DNA of 64,000 nt from Pseudoalteromonas rubra (GTDB lineage: Bacteria; Pseudomonadota; Gammaproteobacteria; Enterobacterales; Alteromonadaceae). The position numbers were made by a program, and so were the translations under genes. Within the stretch, counting starts at the first letter, position 1, and each line of letters starts with the position of its first letter. The stretch is taken from contig NZ_PNCI01000026.1 in assembly GCF_005887095.1 (NCBI RefSeq), forward strand, positions 1 to 64,000, read 5' to 3'. Positions 9,097 to 16,868 of this stretch are shown here, one piece after another. The notes under the pieces are model-generated. The model saw nothing but the letters and a program-made list of their open reading frames with translations. It did not search any database and was not told where the DNA came from.

Positions 9097-10002
9097 TTAC
9101 AAAGTATGTCGGTTAAACGAACGCCCGGCGTATTCTGAGGTGAAGGTTTCGATGGCGCCTCGTTTTTGCATGGTCACAAACACCTGCTTGCCCTGTTTAC
9201 CACCAAATGCAATATTCGTCGGATATTGGCCTTTCAACGCCACTTTTCTCAGTAGCTGGCCTTTTGGTGACAGTATCACCACTTCCCCGGCTCCATAGCG
9301 GGCAACATACAGATTGCCATTTTCGTCACAGCGCATACCATCCAGGCCATGATCGTTAAACTCATAAAACAGCTCTGGGTCACCTATCATCCCTTGCTCA
9401 TCAAGCTCAAACGCCCAGATCTGGCGCTGCACACTCTCATTCACATACAAAGTACGATTGTCGGGGCTGACCTCTATACCATTCGTGGTGCCCATATTTG
9501 CACGCAACAATTCAGTTTGCCCATCAGGTAAAATGCGCCAAAGCTGTCCCGTGTTGTTTTGCCAATCCGGATCACTGGCGTACAGTATGCCTTTATCACT
9601 GATGGCTAAATCATTGGGCTGATGCATTTTGGGGTTATGAGCCAGCACAGAAATCGTTTTATCAGGCGTCACTTTCAGTACATTGTGACCGGTATAATCC
9701 GCAATATACATAGTGTCCTGCGCATCAAAGCGGATCCCATTCCCTGTGCTGCCTTGCGGCAAACTCAGATATAAACCCGCCTCACCTTGTCCGCTCACCT
9801 GACCAATGGTGCCTTGTCGGGCGAAGTTGACCGCAAACAGGTCACCATCTCGGTTTACAGCCGGGCCTTCTACCCCCTGAGTAAATACTCCGTCCGTAAC
9901 CCAATCCTGAGACTGATACAGCCCAGTACCCATCTGCTGGGATGCGCAGGAGGTAACCAAGCTCAACGCAGCGCCCAGTACAACAGCATGTCTTATTTGC
10001 AT
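9097..10002 (-). CDS. SMP-30/gluconolactonase-family lipoprotein
   Basis: Seen: 301 residues; a lipoprotein signal with LVTSC around Cys19; then a six-bladed propeller of the SMP-30/LRE type. The three metal ligands of the family are visible as Glu45 (VEGPA), Asn174 (TTNGIEVSPD) and Asp221 (HGLDGMRCDENGN). Family knowledge: these are divalent-metal lactonases or sugar-acid sensors. Being lipidated, it acts in the periplasm or outer membrane. AGGGA lies seven bases before the ATG. It is 100 bp downstream of, and on the same strand as, the DUF5916 outer-membrane gene. A joint role in handling an extracellular lactone or sugar ligand is inferred only. Confidence 0.85.
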   Translation of the reverse strand: MQIRHAVVLGAALSLVTSCASQQMGTGLYQSQDWVTDGVFTQGVEGPAVNRDGDLFAVNFARQGTIGQVSGQGEAGLYLSLPQGSTGNGIRFDAQDTMYIADYTGHNVLKVTPDKTISVLAHNPKMHQPNDLAISDKGILYASDPDWQNNTGQLWRILPDGQTELLRANMGTTNGIEVSPDNRTLYVNESVQRQIWAFELDEQGMIGDPELFYEFNDHGLDGMRCDENGNLYVARYGAGEVVILSPKGQLLRKVALKGQYPTNIAFGGKQGKQVFVTMQKRGAIETFTSEYAGRSFNRHTL

Positions 10003-10051
10003 AGCTTTGTCCCTAAACTTAAAAGTTTGAGTATGCGGTGTTGTCCCAGGA

Positions 10052-10075
10052 GTGTGAATTGAGAAATATTCACAC
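10052..10075. repeat. Inverted repeat GTGTGAAT-8-ATTCACAC between two minus-strand genes
   Basis: Perfect 8-bp arms at 10052-10059 and 10068-10075 are separated by an 8-base AT-rich spacer. It lies 50 bases upstream of the lactonase-family lipoprotein start. There is no T tract, so an operator-like site is as likely as an RNA hairpin. Confidence 0.45.
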
Positions 10076-10102
10076 AGATACCGGACAGCTGAAGCTGCGC
10101 CG

Positions 10103-12370
10103 TTAAAACTTATACCTGACCTTCAGCAGCACAGAATCCTGTGAAGGTGATTGCCAAAGCTGTTTTGCGCGTTCAAGCCAGGGCTCAGAGCCAATCTGAC
10201 TGCCAGGTACATTTTCTCCCACAGCCCCGCCACGCCGATATACCAAAAACACATCAGACAGTGCCCCCATCCGATAACGCAACTTAAACTGGCTGGACAA
10301 GCGACGATCTTCAAAGCTGGTATCCACATTGTTCAGGCGATGTCTGTGATGCGCCTGTATGGAATACACATCGTCACTGCGGGCTTCCAGTACAGCCCAT
10401 TCAAGCGTTGAAGAAAATTCCAGTTTATCGGTTATCAATCCGCTGACCTGAATCTTATTTACGAAGAAATCACGCTGATACTGAGTGACCTGATCTCTAT
10501 CACTTGCCACCAGCCAGCCATCTCCGGTGCGATAAAAGTTGTTGAATTTCACTGTCCAGTTTGGGTGCGGTAACCAGGTCATATCAACCGCATACTGCTG
10601 AGCGTGACCATCAAACCCCTCCTGATCGTACTCGAAACTCGCAGCCCATGAGAATTTACCAATGTAAGGACTCACATACATCACCCGTGCTTCCCAGTTA
10701 CCTGGTACTTCAAAAGCCTGGCTCTGACGACCCAGGTTGTCCTGCCAGCCACCACTAATCCTGTCCAGATGCAGGTCAATCTGGCCACCACTTGCCAGCA
10801 GCCACTGGCTCAGATAGGCCTGCCGGGCCGGCAGCTTTAGCCCCTGGTTATCGGCCTCATAACTGAGTGTCAAAGAGTGCTTGATACGCGCTAGCCAATC
10901 GCTTTGAGTGTTAATTGCATGACTAAACTTGGCTTCACTATACTGCCAGTCATTGCGCTGCATGTATCCTAAATCACTATTATCAAAGCTTTTATTTAGC
11001 TTAAGATATCGTCCTTCCAGATTTGTATTGGGAGAAAACTGATACCCCAGTTGCAATGATACCCCCTTGCCCGTTTGCTTTTGCTGCTGCTCGACCTCGC
11101 TGATGAGCAAAGCGCCCTGAAATGACCAAGTGGCACTTTGATACTGACTATCCCAGGCCATCGTCGTGGCTTGCCGGTCCAGCCATGGTCGTTCTGTATG
11201 TGTGGCCAGCACACCTGTTTGCCAGTACTTTTGCCGATACTTAGCACGTGCAGCATAAAAGCGTTTGCCGGCATTGCTGTCCAGATCATCCTCTTTTACC
11301 GCAAAGGCACCGACCTGCATGGTCTCTCCCTGATGAACAAAACGGGTCGCCAAATCGATAGGAGTGATAAATTCCCGCCCATCGTCACTGCCAGCCCCAA
11401 TACGCCGGGTATGGAGCAGCTTGGTATCTTGCAAAGCCTGTACGCTAAACACTGCAATATCCTGAGTAAAGAAAGGCCGCTTGTCGCTGCGCAGTGTTTC
11501 AACCGCACTGTAGTTAATGTCGACTTCGTCACTATCGACCTGGCCGAAGTCCGGATTAACCGCCACCGACAGTTTCTGGTGATGACTAGGTTTATAAAAC
11601 AGATCAAAACCCACATCGCTTTGACTATTATCCTTGGCCTGCTCGGCAAAATGCTGCTGATGACTAAAATACGGTACAAAACTCAGTTGGCTATGGTTTG
11701 GAATGGCCGATTTGAGTTTTGGCATGCCCAGGTAAAAATCGCTATTACTGGTTGTTTGTTTTTGATTTGAATAGATATAATTTTTTCCCAGGTCATAAAG
11801 CTGTATTGATACGCCAATATCCCCAAGCGCACTTTCCGTGCCTTGAGCCGGGTTGTAGAAAGATACGGTATGCCAGGGGATAAAGACTTCTGAAGACCAG
11901 TAACCATCCGCTTCAAACGTTTCAGACTGCCAATCCCCGTCCCAATCGTGGTCTTTGGTCAGCTGTGGCGTCAATACGGCATCTTGCGTGCCACCACCCA
12001 GAGTCACTGCAAACTCATAAGCGCCGCTGCCATCGCCAGCGAAATCTATTACGATGCGATTAAATTCGGCCTGCATAAAGGCGTCCTGGATATTAAACTG
12101 CTTCTGCCTGCTGGCTCTGTCCTGAAAGTTAACAATACCAATATAAACCCCCGCTGCGTTGCTGAATGCTTTTGCATGGAGCTTGTCTGAATGTGTTGTC
12201 AGTGTCGCCGGAGCCACCTGATAAAATTGCTTAAACTGCCGAGCTGATTGCCATTGTTGTTCATCCAGACGTCCGTCGAGGTTTACCTCTGTGTTGTGAG
12301 TTTCGTTTGCCCAGAGTGACTGGCTGCCCAATGTCGCTGTGATACACAAAGTTAAATAGTGCTGTTTCAT
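10103..12370 (-). CDS. DUF5916-type outer-membrane barrel protein with N-terminal carbohydrate-binding-like domain
   Basis: Seen: 755 residues; a signal peptide to about residue 21 (SLWA-NE); a CBM9-like sandwich domain (about 28-215); then the DUF5916 region with its hallmark NPDFGQVDSDEVDINYS near residues 267-284 and KRPFF near 295; followed by alternating amphipathic strands to a C-terminal ...VRYKF. The terminal Phe and strand pattern indicate an outer-membrane beta-barrel inserted by the BAM complex. Function is unknown for the family; binding or uptake of a polysaccharide or other surface ligand is usually supposed. GGAAG lies eight bases before the ATG. Context: it is divergent from a CadC-like membrane regulator and followed by the lipoprotein lactonase, suggesting a small regulated unit. 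Confidence 0.85.
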   Translation of the reverse strand: MKQHYLTLCITATLGSQSLWANETHNTEVNLDGRLDEQQWQSARQFKQFYQVAPATLTTHSDKLHAKAFSNAAGVYIGIVNFQDRASRQKQFNIQDAFMQAEFNRIVIDFAGDGSGAYEFAVTLGGGTQDAVLTPQLTKDHDWDGDWQSETFEADGYWSSEVFIPWHTVSFYNPAQGTESALGDIGVSIQLYDLGKNYIYSNQKQTTSNSDFYLGMPKLKSAIPNHSQLSFVPYFSHQQHFAEQAKDNSQSDVGFDLFYKPSHHQKLSVAVNPDFGQVDSDEVDINYSAVETLRSDKRPFFTQDIAVFSVQALQDTKLLHTRRIGAGSDDGREFITPIDLATRFVHQGETMQVGAFAVKEDDLDSNAGKRFYAARAKYRQKYWQTGVLATHTERPWLDRQATTMAWDSQYQSATWSFQGALLISEVEQQQKQTGKGVSLQLGYQFSPNTNLEGRYLKLNKSFDNSDLGYMQRNDWQYSEAKFSHAINTQSDWLARIKHSLTLSYEADNQGLKLPARQAYLSQWLLASGGQIDLHLDRISGGWQDNLGRQSQAFEVPGNWEARVMYVSPYIGKFSWAASFEYDQEGFDGHAQQYAVDMTWLPHPNWTVKFNNFYRTGDGWLVASDRDQVTQYQRDFFVNKIQVSGLITDKLEFSSTLEWAVLEARSDDVYSIQAHHRHRLNNVDTSFEDRRLSSQFKLRYRMGALSDVFLVYRRGGAVGENVPGSQIGSEPWLERAKQLWQSPSQDSVLLKVRYKF

Positions 12371-12632
12371 ATGACTGCTTCCGATATGACTGATTGCCGT
12401 TCATTGCAGCAGAAATGGGCCTTTAAAAAGCTGAAAGTTTCCTGAATAAAGGTGATCAACCTCTGATGATTATTGACTTTGTTATGAACTAGGTTAGTTT
12501 CAGCAGACAGAATGCGTGACACCTGATATGTCGGCCTCTGAGTCAGTCATCTGACCAAACGATCCAGACTCAGGTGCGGGCACCGCATTGCAGCGGCAAC
12601 AGGCTACAATAAGAACTAAGGGAACAATCATC
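12371..12632. promoter_or_regulatory. Divergent promoter region between DUF5916 gene and CadC-like regulator
   Basis: 262 bases between two divergent starts with no ORF of note. A TTGACT at 12473-12478 could be a -35 for the regulator, but no good -10 follows at the right distance. The region is the natural place for the regulator to bind; that is inferred from orientation only. Confidence 0.4.
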
Positions 12633-14663
12633 ATGGCGATATCTACTGGCGCTCAGCAATACCACTTTTTATCCTGGCAGTTTGATGCCAGTCAGGATGA
12701 ATTGCGCGCCCCCGAAAGCCAGGTTGCTATCAAGCTTGAGCCACAAGTTGCCAGGCTCCTTGAGCTCTTCGTGACGTCTCCTGATAAGGTCCTGTCCCGG
12801 GACGTATTAAACACAGCGCTGTGGCCAGACACCATTGTCGAGTCCAATAGCCTGTACCAGCTGCTTACCAAGTTGCGCCGGGTACTCAATGACAGTGCCA
12901 AAAACCCCAACTTTATTAAAACCGTGCCCAAACGAGGCTATGTATTTATCGCGCCAGTGACAATTCAGCAGACCTCCCCGCTAATACGGGCACCGCAATA
13001 TAACGGGCACCCCATCGCGGCTTTACAAAACGACGTGGTTGCAAAACCAGGCATTACCGGTAAAAAGCGTGTATTGATGATGGCACTCCCGGTCGTCACA
13101 GCCTGCTTCAGTGCAATCGCCTACTTTTCTTCTGCACCGGCTCCCTTTGCTGCTCCGCAGTATGAGGTAGCAGATATCACGTATGAATTGGGGTTAGAAT
13201 TTGATGTCGCCGCCCACACCAGTAAATCGCTTTTGGCGTATATCGACGATTTCAAAACTCTGGTTATTACCGATAAACAGGGCAACCCGATACAGCGTTT
13301 ACAATTTGACAGCCGTGTTGCCAAACCAAACTGGCATCCGGAAAAAGACTGGCTGGCAGTTTGGCGCTATCAGGGTGACCGTTGTGAACTATTGATTGTG
13401 AACGCGCAAGGTCAGCAGCAAAACATCCCTAAGGGCGTCCCTTGTTATCATATTCAGGCGCCAAGCTGGCAGTCCGACAATCAGATTATTGTCACGGTAC
13501 AAAGTAAAACGGGCATGCAGGCCTATCAGTATCATACTGATAATAATAAATATATTCCTATTCCCCTCAATCTTGATGAAGGTGATAAGCTCATCACCAC
13601 ACTGCGCGGCTGGGACAATCAAATCTATTACCTGGTGAAAAATGCTTTCCAACATTCACGCTTAATCACCCTGGATGGCAAAGTGCAGCTGCGTTGGAAC
13701 TATCCCGTCTGGCTGATTGCCTATGACCCAAAACAACACAGCATGATCACCAACGACGGCAGCAAACACCACAACCTGATCGCCACAACGCGTGATGGGC
13801 ATCAATACCAGGTTATCTCGACACCGCAGGGGATTTTTAGCAGCCTCAGTGTTGACGAGCAGGGCCATATTTTCAGCGCCGCCGAAAGCTGGCAAGTGAA
13901 TATCCGCGACAAAGACGACCTGCCTATTTTTTCCAGTTCCAGCCATGATTATCTGCCGGTCACCAACAGCCTGGGTGAAACGGCATTTATGTCACGCCGC
14001 ACCGGCGCGTGCGAAATATACCTGCACAGCAATGACAAGGTGGTTCAGCTGACCCATCACAAGGGCAGTGATTACGTCAACTTTGTTACCTGGAGCCCCG
14101 ATAATGCCTATATTCTGGCTAACCGGGAGACTCGGTTACTACTGCTAGACCGCTCTGGGATAATACACACCTTCACTCCAGCCTTATCGCGCTCACTTCG
14201 CCATTTTGGTTGGATAGATGCAGATACGCTGTGGGCAACAGATGGTCATGACGTTTTGCTTTATGACAAAGCAGGTCAATTGCAGCGCCGCTTCGCACTG
14301 GCATCAGATATGTTGATGTATGACTATCGGGTTCAAACTTGGCTCATCTTCAAAGACGCCGCACTTTATCGCAGTACGGATTTAGCCACTGCGGGCCTGC
14401 AGGAAACCAAACTTACGTCCCTTGAACCCAGGGCATATCATCAGCTAACCAACCCCAGACTCAAAGACGGCTATTTATACTGGCAAAGCGCCTGGTCAAA
14501 AACGGATCATATCTGGCGACTGGCACTGGATGGTGTCGCAAAGCCTGAGCTACTGAAAACACAAAACTTGCTCTGGCACTACGATATTGCTGCCGATGGC
14601 ACTTTACTGATAGCCAAAATGGAATCTGTTGAGGGAGATATCAAGCGATTGAGCGCCAAATGA
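12633..14663 (+). CDS. CadC/ToxR-like membrane transcription regulator with periplasmic propeller domain
   Basis: Role: a one-component sensor whose cytoplasmic DNA-binding domain is joined through one membrane helix to a periplasmic sensor. Seen: 676 residues. A winged-helix Trans_reg_C domain occupies about 8-108 (ending VPKRGYVFIAPV), a basic stretch and one membrane helix about 144-168, then about 500 residues of beta-rich repeats with WSPD/WHPE-type turns resembling the TolB/WD40-like propeller. The frame opens with a TTG at 12588, but the ATG at 12633 has AAGGGA upstream and starts just before the domain. It is divergent from the DUF5916 barrel gene and most likely controls it; the signal is unknown. 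A clear terminator follows the stop. Confidence 0.88.
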   Translation: MAISTGAQQYHFLSWQFDASQDELRAPESQVAIKLEPQVARLLELFVTSPDKVLSRDVLNTALWPDTIVESNSLYQLLTKLRRVLNDSAKNPNFIKTVPKRGYVFIAPVTIQQTSPLIRAPQYNGHPIAALQNDVVAKPGITGKKRVLMMALPVVTACFSAIAYFSSAPAPFAAPQYEVADITYELGLEFDVAAHTSKSLLAYIDDFKTLVITDKQGNPIQRLQFDSRVAKPNWHPEKDWLAVWRYQGDRCELLIVNAQGQQQNIPKGVPCYHIQAPSWQSDNQIIVTVQSKTGMQAYQYHTDNNKYIPIPLNLDEGDKLITTLRGWDNQIYYLVKNAFQHSRLITLDGKVQLRWNYPVWLIAYDPKQHSMITNDGSKHHNLIATTRDGHQYQVISTPQGIFSSLSVDEQGHIFSAAESWQVNIRDKDDLPIFSSSSHDYLPVTNSLGETAFMSRRTGACEIYLHSNDKVVQLTHHKGSDYVNFVTWSPDNAYILANRETRLLLLDRSGIIHTFTPALSRSLRHFGWIDADTLWATDGHDVLLYDKAGQLQRRFALASDMLMYDYRVQTWLIFKDAALYRSTDLATAGLQETKLTSLEPRAYHQLTNPRLKDGYLYWQSAWSKTDHIWRLALDGVAKPELLKTQNLLWHYDIAADGTLLIAKMESVEGDIKRLSAK

Positions 14664-14665
14664 AA

Positions 14666-14695
14666 TAACAGGGCCAAAACGGCTGGCCCTGTTTT
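14666..14695 (+). terminator. Terminator of the CadC-like regulator gene
   Basis: A perfect 9-bp stem ACAGGGCCA/TGGCCCTGT (14668-14676 and 14684-14692) with a seven-base loop, followed by TTT, starts two bases after the stop codon. Confidence 0.85.
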
Positions 14696-14740
14696 ATGTC
14701 AATAAAGCCAACAACAGATGATGACTTTATTTAGCAACAA

Positions 14741-14896
14741 TCACTGAAGTGTGGCTTTTATCCGCGAACACGACTCATGCACAGTTAGCATATCGTGGTT
14801 TCGCAGCAGCTGGTTATATTTGGCTTTATCATTACCCTGACACGTCATCTGACAAGCTGGGGAAGCCTTTCCTAGTGTGGCGTGTTCACCTTCCAT
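14741..14896 (-). CDS. Doubtful 51-residue ORF with three or more cysteines
   Basis: Not recognised. Seen: an ATG at 14896 opens a frame of 51 codons, hydrophilic, with cysteines in CQMTC and HESC. It starts five bases after the stop of the solute-binding-protein remnant and in another frame. No good ribosome-binding site is visible (a GGAGAG lies over 20 bases away). It could be a real small gene, or decayed sequence that belonged to the same lost gene as its neighbour. Confidence 0.22.
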   Translation of the reverse strand: MEGEHATLGKASPACQMTCQGNDKAKYNQLLRNHDMLTVHESCSRIKATLQ

Positions 14897-14901
14897 AGAA
14901 A

Positions 14902-15174
14902 CTAGCGTTCAGGCACAAACTCTCCATTCAGTAACCGCTGCCACTGGCGTTCAAACTCGCCAGTCGCTTTGAGTGTTTGCAGTCCCCGATTAAACTGGTC
15001 GCGTAGCACAACACTCTCTTTTCTAGATTTTGGAAATAAGACATGAGCTCGGTAATTTAAAAATGGTCTGGGGTGTGCCCGGATCTTATCTTTTTGTAAG
15101 GAGGGAAAGTGGTTGGTCAGCAGGCTTTGCATTGCCGTGTCACTGAACATGATGCAATATGCAGTACAAGGAAT
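14902..15174 (-). pseudogene. C-terminal remnant of a periplasmic solute-binding protein (SBP_bac_3-like)
   Basis: Seen: from the base after an in-frame TAA (15175-15177) the frame reads about 91 residues ending in FERQWQRLLNGEF and a stop. This matches the last part of extracellular amino-acid-type binding proteins, where a short-side-chain helix and a phrase like GxLxxLxxxGEFxxxxxxL close the second lobe. The N-terminal two thirds, signal peptide and start are missing, and no upstream sequence in any frame to 15322 resembles them. A 5'-truncated pseudogene is the simplest reading; a short real protein starting at the ATG at 15150 is the alternative. Confidence 0.55.
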
Positions 15175-15264
15175 TTAGTTAAACTATAGAAGCGTGTGGT
15201 CGCTTGCGCTAACTTTACGCCGGGGTAGCGTGTTTACAGGTAAGCAAGTTGAGAGATTAGATGC

Positions 15265-15284
15265 CCGGCACACTCGCGTGCCGG
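15265..15284. repeat. GC-rich hairpin downstream of the SGNH hydrolase gene
   Basis: Arms CCGGCAC/GTGCCGG at 15265-15271 and 15278-15284 enclose a six-base loop. It lies about 40 bases beyond the stop of the minus-strand SGNH gene. There is no T tract on either side, so a Rho-independent terminator is not supported. Confidence 0.4.
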
Positions 15285-15322
15285 ACCAGGTCGATGACAC
15301 AGCGCCATCGGACCACCCCTTA

Positions 15323-16084
15323 CTAAGATGCGCAGTTCGCCACTTCTGTTTGATACAAACTGGCTGCCGCTAACTGCATTTGCTTTTGTAACTTAGCGTC
15401 AACAGGTGCGGTGGTGGTGACTGCAAGCTGATCTGCCGGACGACCGAGAATACTTTGCGATAATACCAGCGCGGCCAGAAACGCGCCTTTGTCATTAGCA
15501 TGGTTGCCGTCCATTGCATGTAAGTTCATACGGTGCTCTGATAAAAACTTGTCCCACACCAAGCCAACGGGCGCAATACACGCGCCCGACTCTTTCGCTA
15601 TGCCTGCATAAATATCATGCACATACTGGCCTTCCCACTGACGGCCTCTTTGACCCCACTCAGGGAACATTACGGCCTGGGTGCCGTGCTCCTTCGCCAG
15701 TGCAACCAGCTTTTTCGCCTCTTTGGTTGAATAGAGTTTTCTGCGGCTTTGTGAGTATTTTTGCGCCTGCAATACCACATGGCTCAATGAGGTGTCTTTT
15801 AACATCTTACGACTCGGACCATGATCCCAGCGCTGATCCAGAAATAAGATCCCGGGTGCCATTTGATAGCTAACCTGAACCCCAGGCTCAGACGCTTCAA
15901 TGATGGCTTTGACAAATTCGGGTACACTGTGTCGCTTGGTGTGACTGTTGCCCATGTATAATATGTTCAGTGTTGATGTTTCCATTGCGTGTTTTTTAAC
16001 TCCGCTATCCGTGACTACTGCGGCCCCTGCCTGTGTGCTGACCAGCAGCGACACGGCAGAAGCCAGTGAATAAAGTGTTTTCAT
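15323..16084 (-). CDS. Exported SGNH/GDSL-type hydrolase, last gene of the NRPS-1 unit
   Basis: Seen: 253 residues with a Sec signal peptide (cleavage near 22, AGAA). A block I Ser sits in MGNSHT (Ser47) and a C-terminal catalytic pair in DGNHAND (Asp192, His195), the usual SGNH layout. Family knowledge: such enzymes are esterases, acetylesterases or lipases with varied substrates. AAGGA lies about nine bases before the ATG. It follows the type II thioesterase by 33 bases on the same strand as the nine-module synthetase, so it is probably co-transcribed. A periplasmic hydrolase in this position could trim or release an exported peptide precursor, but that is inference; it could equally be an unrelated neighbour. 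Confidence 0.75.
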   Translation of the reverse strand: MKTLYSLASAVSLLVSTQAGAAVVTDSGVKKHAMETSTLNILYMGNSHTKRHSVPEFVKAIIEASEPGVQVSYQMAPGILFLDQRWDHGPSRKMLKDTSLSHVVLQAQKYSQSRRKLYSTKEAKKLVALAKEHGTQAVMFPEWGQRGRQWEGQYVHDIYAGIAKESGACIAPVGLVWDKFLSEHRMNLHAMDGNHANDKGAFLAALVLSQSILGRPADQLAVTTTAPVDAKLQKQMQLAAASLYQTEVANCAS

Positions 16085-16117
16085 TGTCGTCTATCCTTTT
16101 CTAGTTCCGTTTATCGG

Positions 16118-16867
16118 CTACATTGGGATCCGCGTCAAGAGCAGATCGACCAGTAAGGCCTGTTGGTGATGGATAAAAAAGTGTCCCCCGGCAACAGATT
16201 CCAGCTCAGCCTGTGGCAGCAACTCGCGCCATGCTGACATCGCCTGGGCGCCCACATCCAAATCCTCCGTACCATAAATCAGCGTGGTGGGAAGCTGCTG
16301 CAAGCGCTGCTGAGGCTCTGTGGACATATAATCGAATCCCAGCTTAAAGTCGCTGCGTAGCATAGGTGACAGCAACGCCAGCAATTGTTCATCTGTCAGC
16401 AGTGCCTGTGGAGTGCCACCCAGATCAGCCAACGCCTGCCTGAAATCCGTTTCATTGAGCAAGTGAAGCGGGTCACGTCGATAGGTCATTCTGGGCGCGG
16501 CTTTCGCGCCCAAAAATACCCGCCGACAATTTAGCAACTGTCCGCGATTAAGCAGCTGACGGGCAAACTCATAACTATATAACGCGCCATTGCTGTGGCC
16601 ATACAGGTAGAAGGGCCTGTCCAGATAGGGCACAAACTCGTCAACCATATTGGTTATGGCCGCCTCAATACTGGTATCAAATGGCTCACCAAAGCGCGCA
16701 CCGCGCCCCGGCAGACTAACTGCTACTACTTCAATCTGCCGGCTGAAAAAATAGTCTGGCCAGTCAAAGTAAATACTGCTGGTGCCCCCCGCGTACGGAA
16801 AGCAAAAGATCCGGGCACGGGGGTTAAGAAGTGGCTTAGGTGCAAAGTAATACGGACACTTTGTCAT
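16118..16867 (-). CDS. Type II thioesterase of the NRPS cluster
   Basis: Role: a free-standing alpha/beta hydrolase that removes wrongly loaded or stalled acyl groups from carrier-protein phosphopantetheine arms. Seen: 249 residues from the chosen start; the FCFPYAGG opening of the family (about 21-28); the nucleophile in GHSNGA (Ser92; the usual form is GHSMGA); and the catalytic His in GGHFF (His229). Start: an ATG at 16894 lies in the same frame, but it overlaps the synthetase end. The ATG at 16867 lies one base after the synthetase TAA and gives the usual short lead into the domain, so it is preferred and implies translational coupling. No integrated thioesterase is present in the neighbouring synthetase, so this enzyme might also have some part in release. 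Confidence 0.92.
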   Translation of the reverse strand: MTKCPYYFAPKPLLNPRARIFCFPYAGGTSSIYFDWPDYFFSRQIEVVAVSLPGRGARFGEPFDTSIEAAITNMVDEFVPYLDRPFYLYGHSNGALYSYEFARQLLNRGQLLNCRRVFLGAKAAPRMTYRRDPLHLLNETDFRQALADLGGTPQALLTDEQLLALLSPMLRSDFKLGFDYMSTEPQQRLQQLPTTLIYGTEDLDVGAQAMSAWRELLPQAELESVAGGHFFIHHQQALLVDLLLTRIPM

Positions 16868-16868
16868 C

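Noticed and set aside
15265..15284. Rho-independent terminator behind the SGNH gene
   Set aside because: The stem is good but no T run follows on either strand, so it is listed only as a hairpin.
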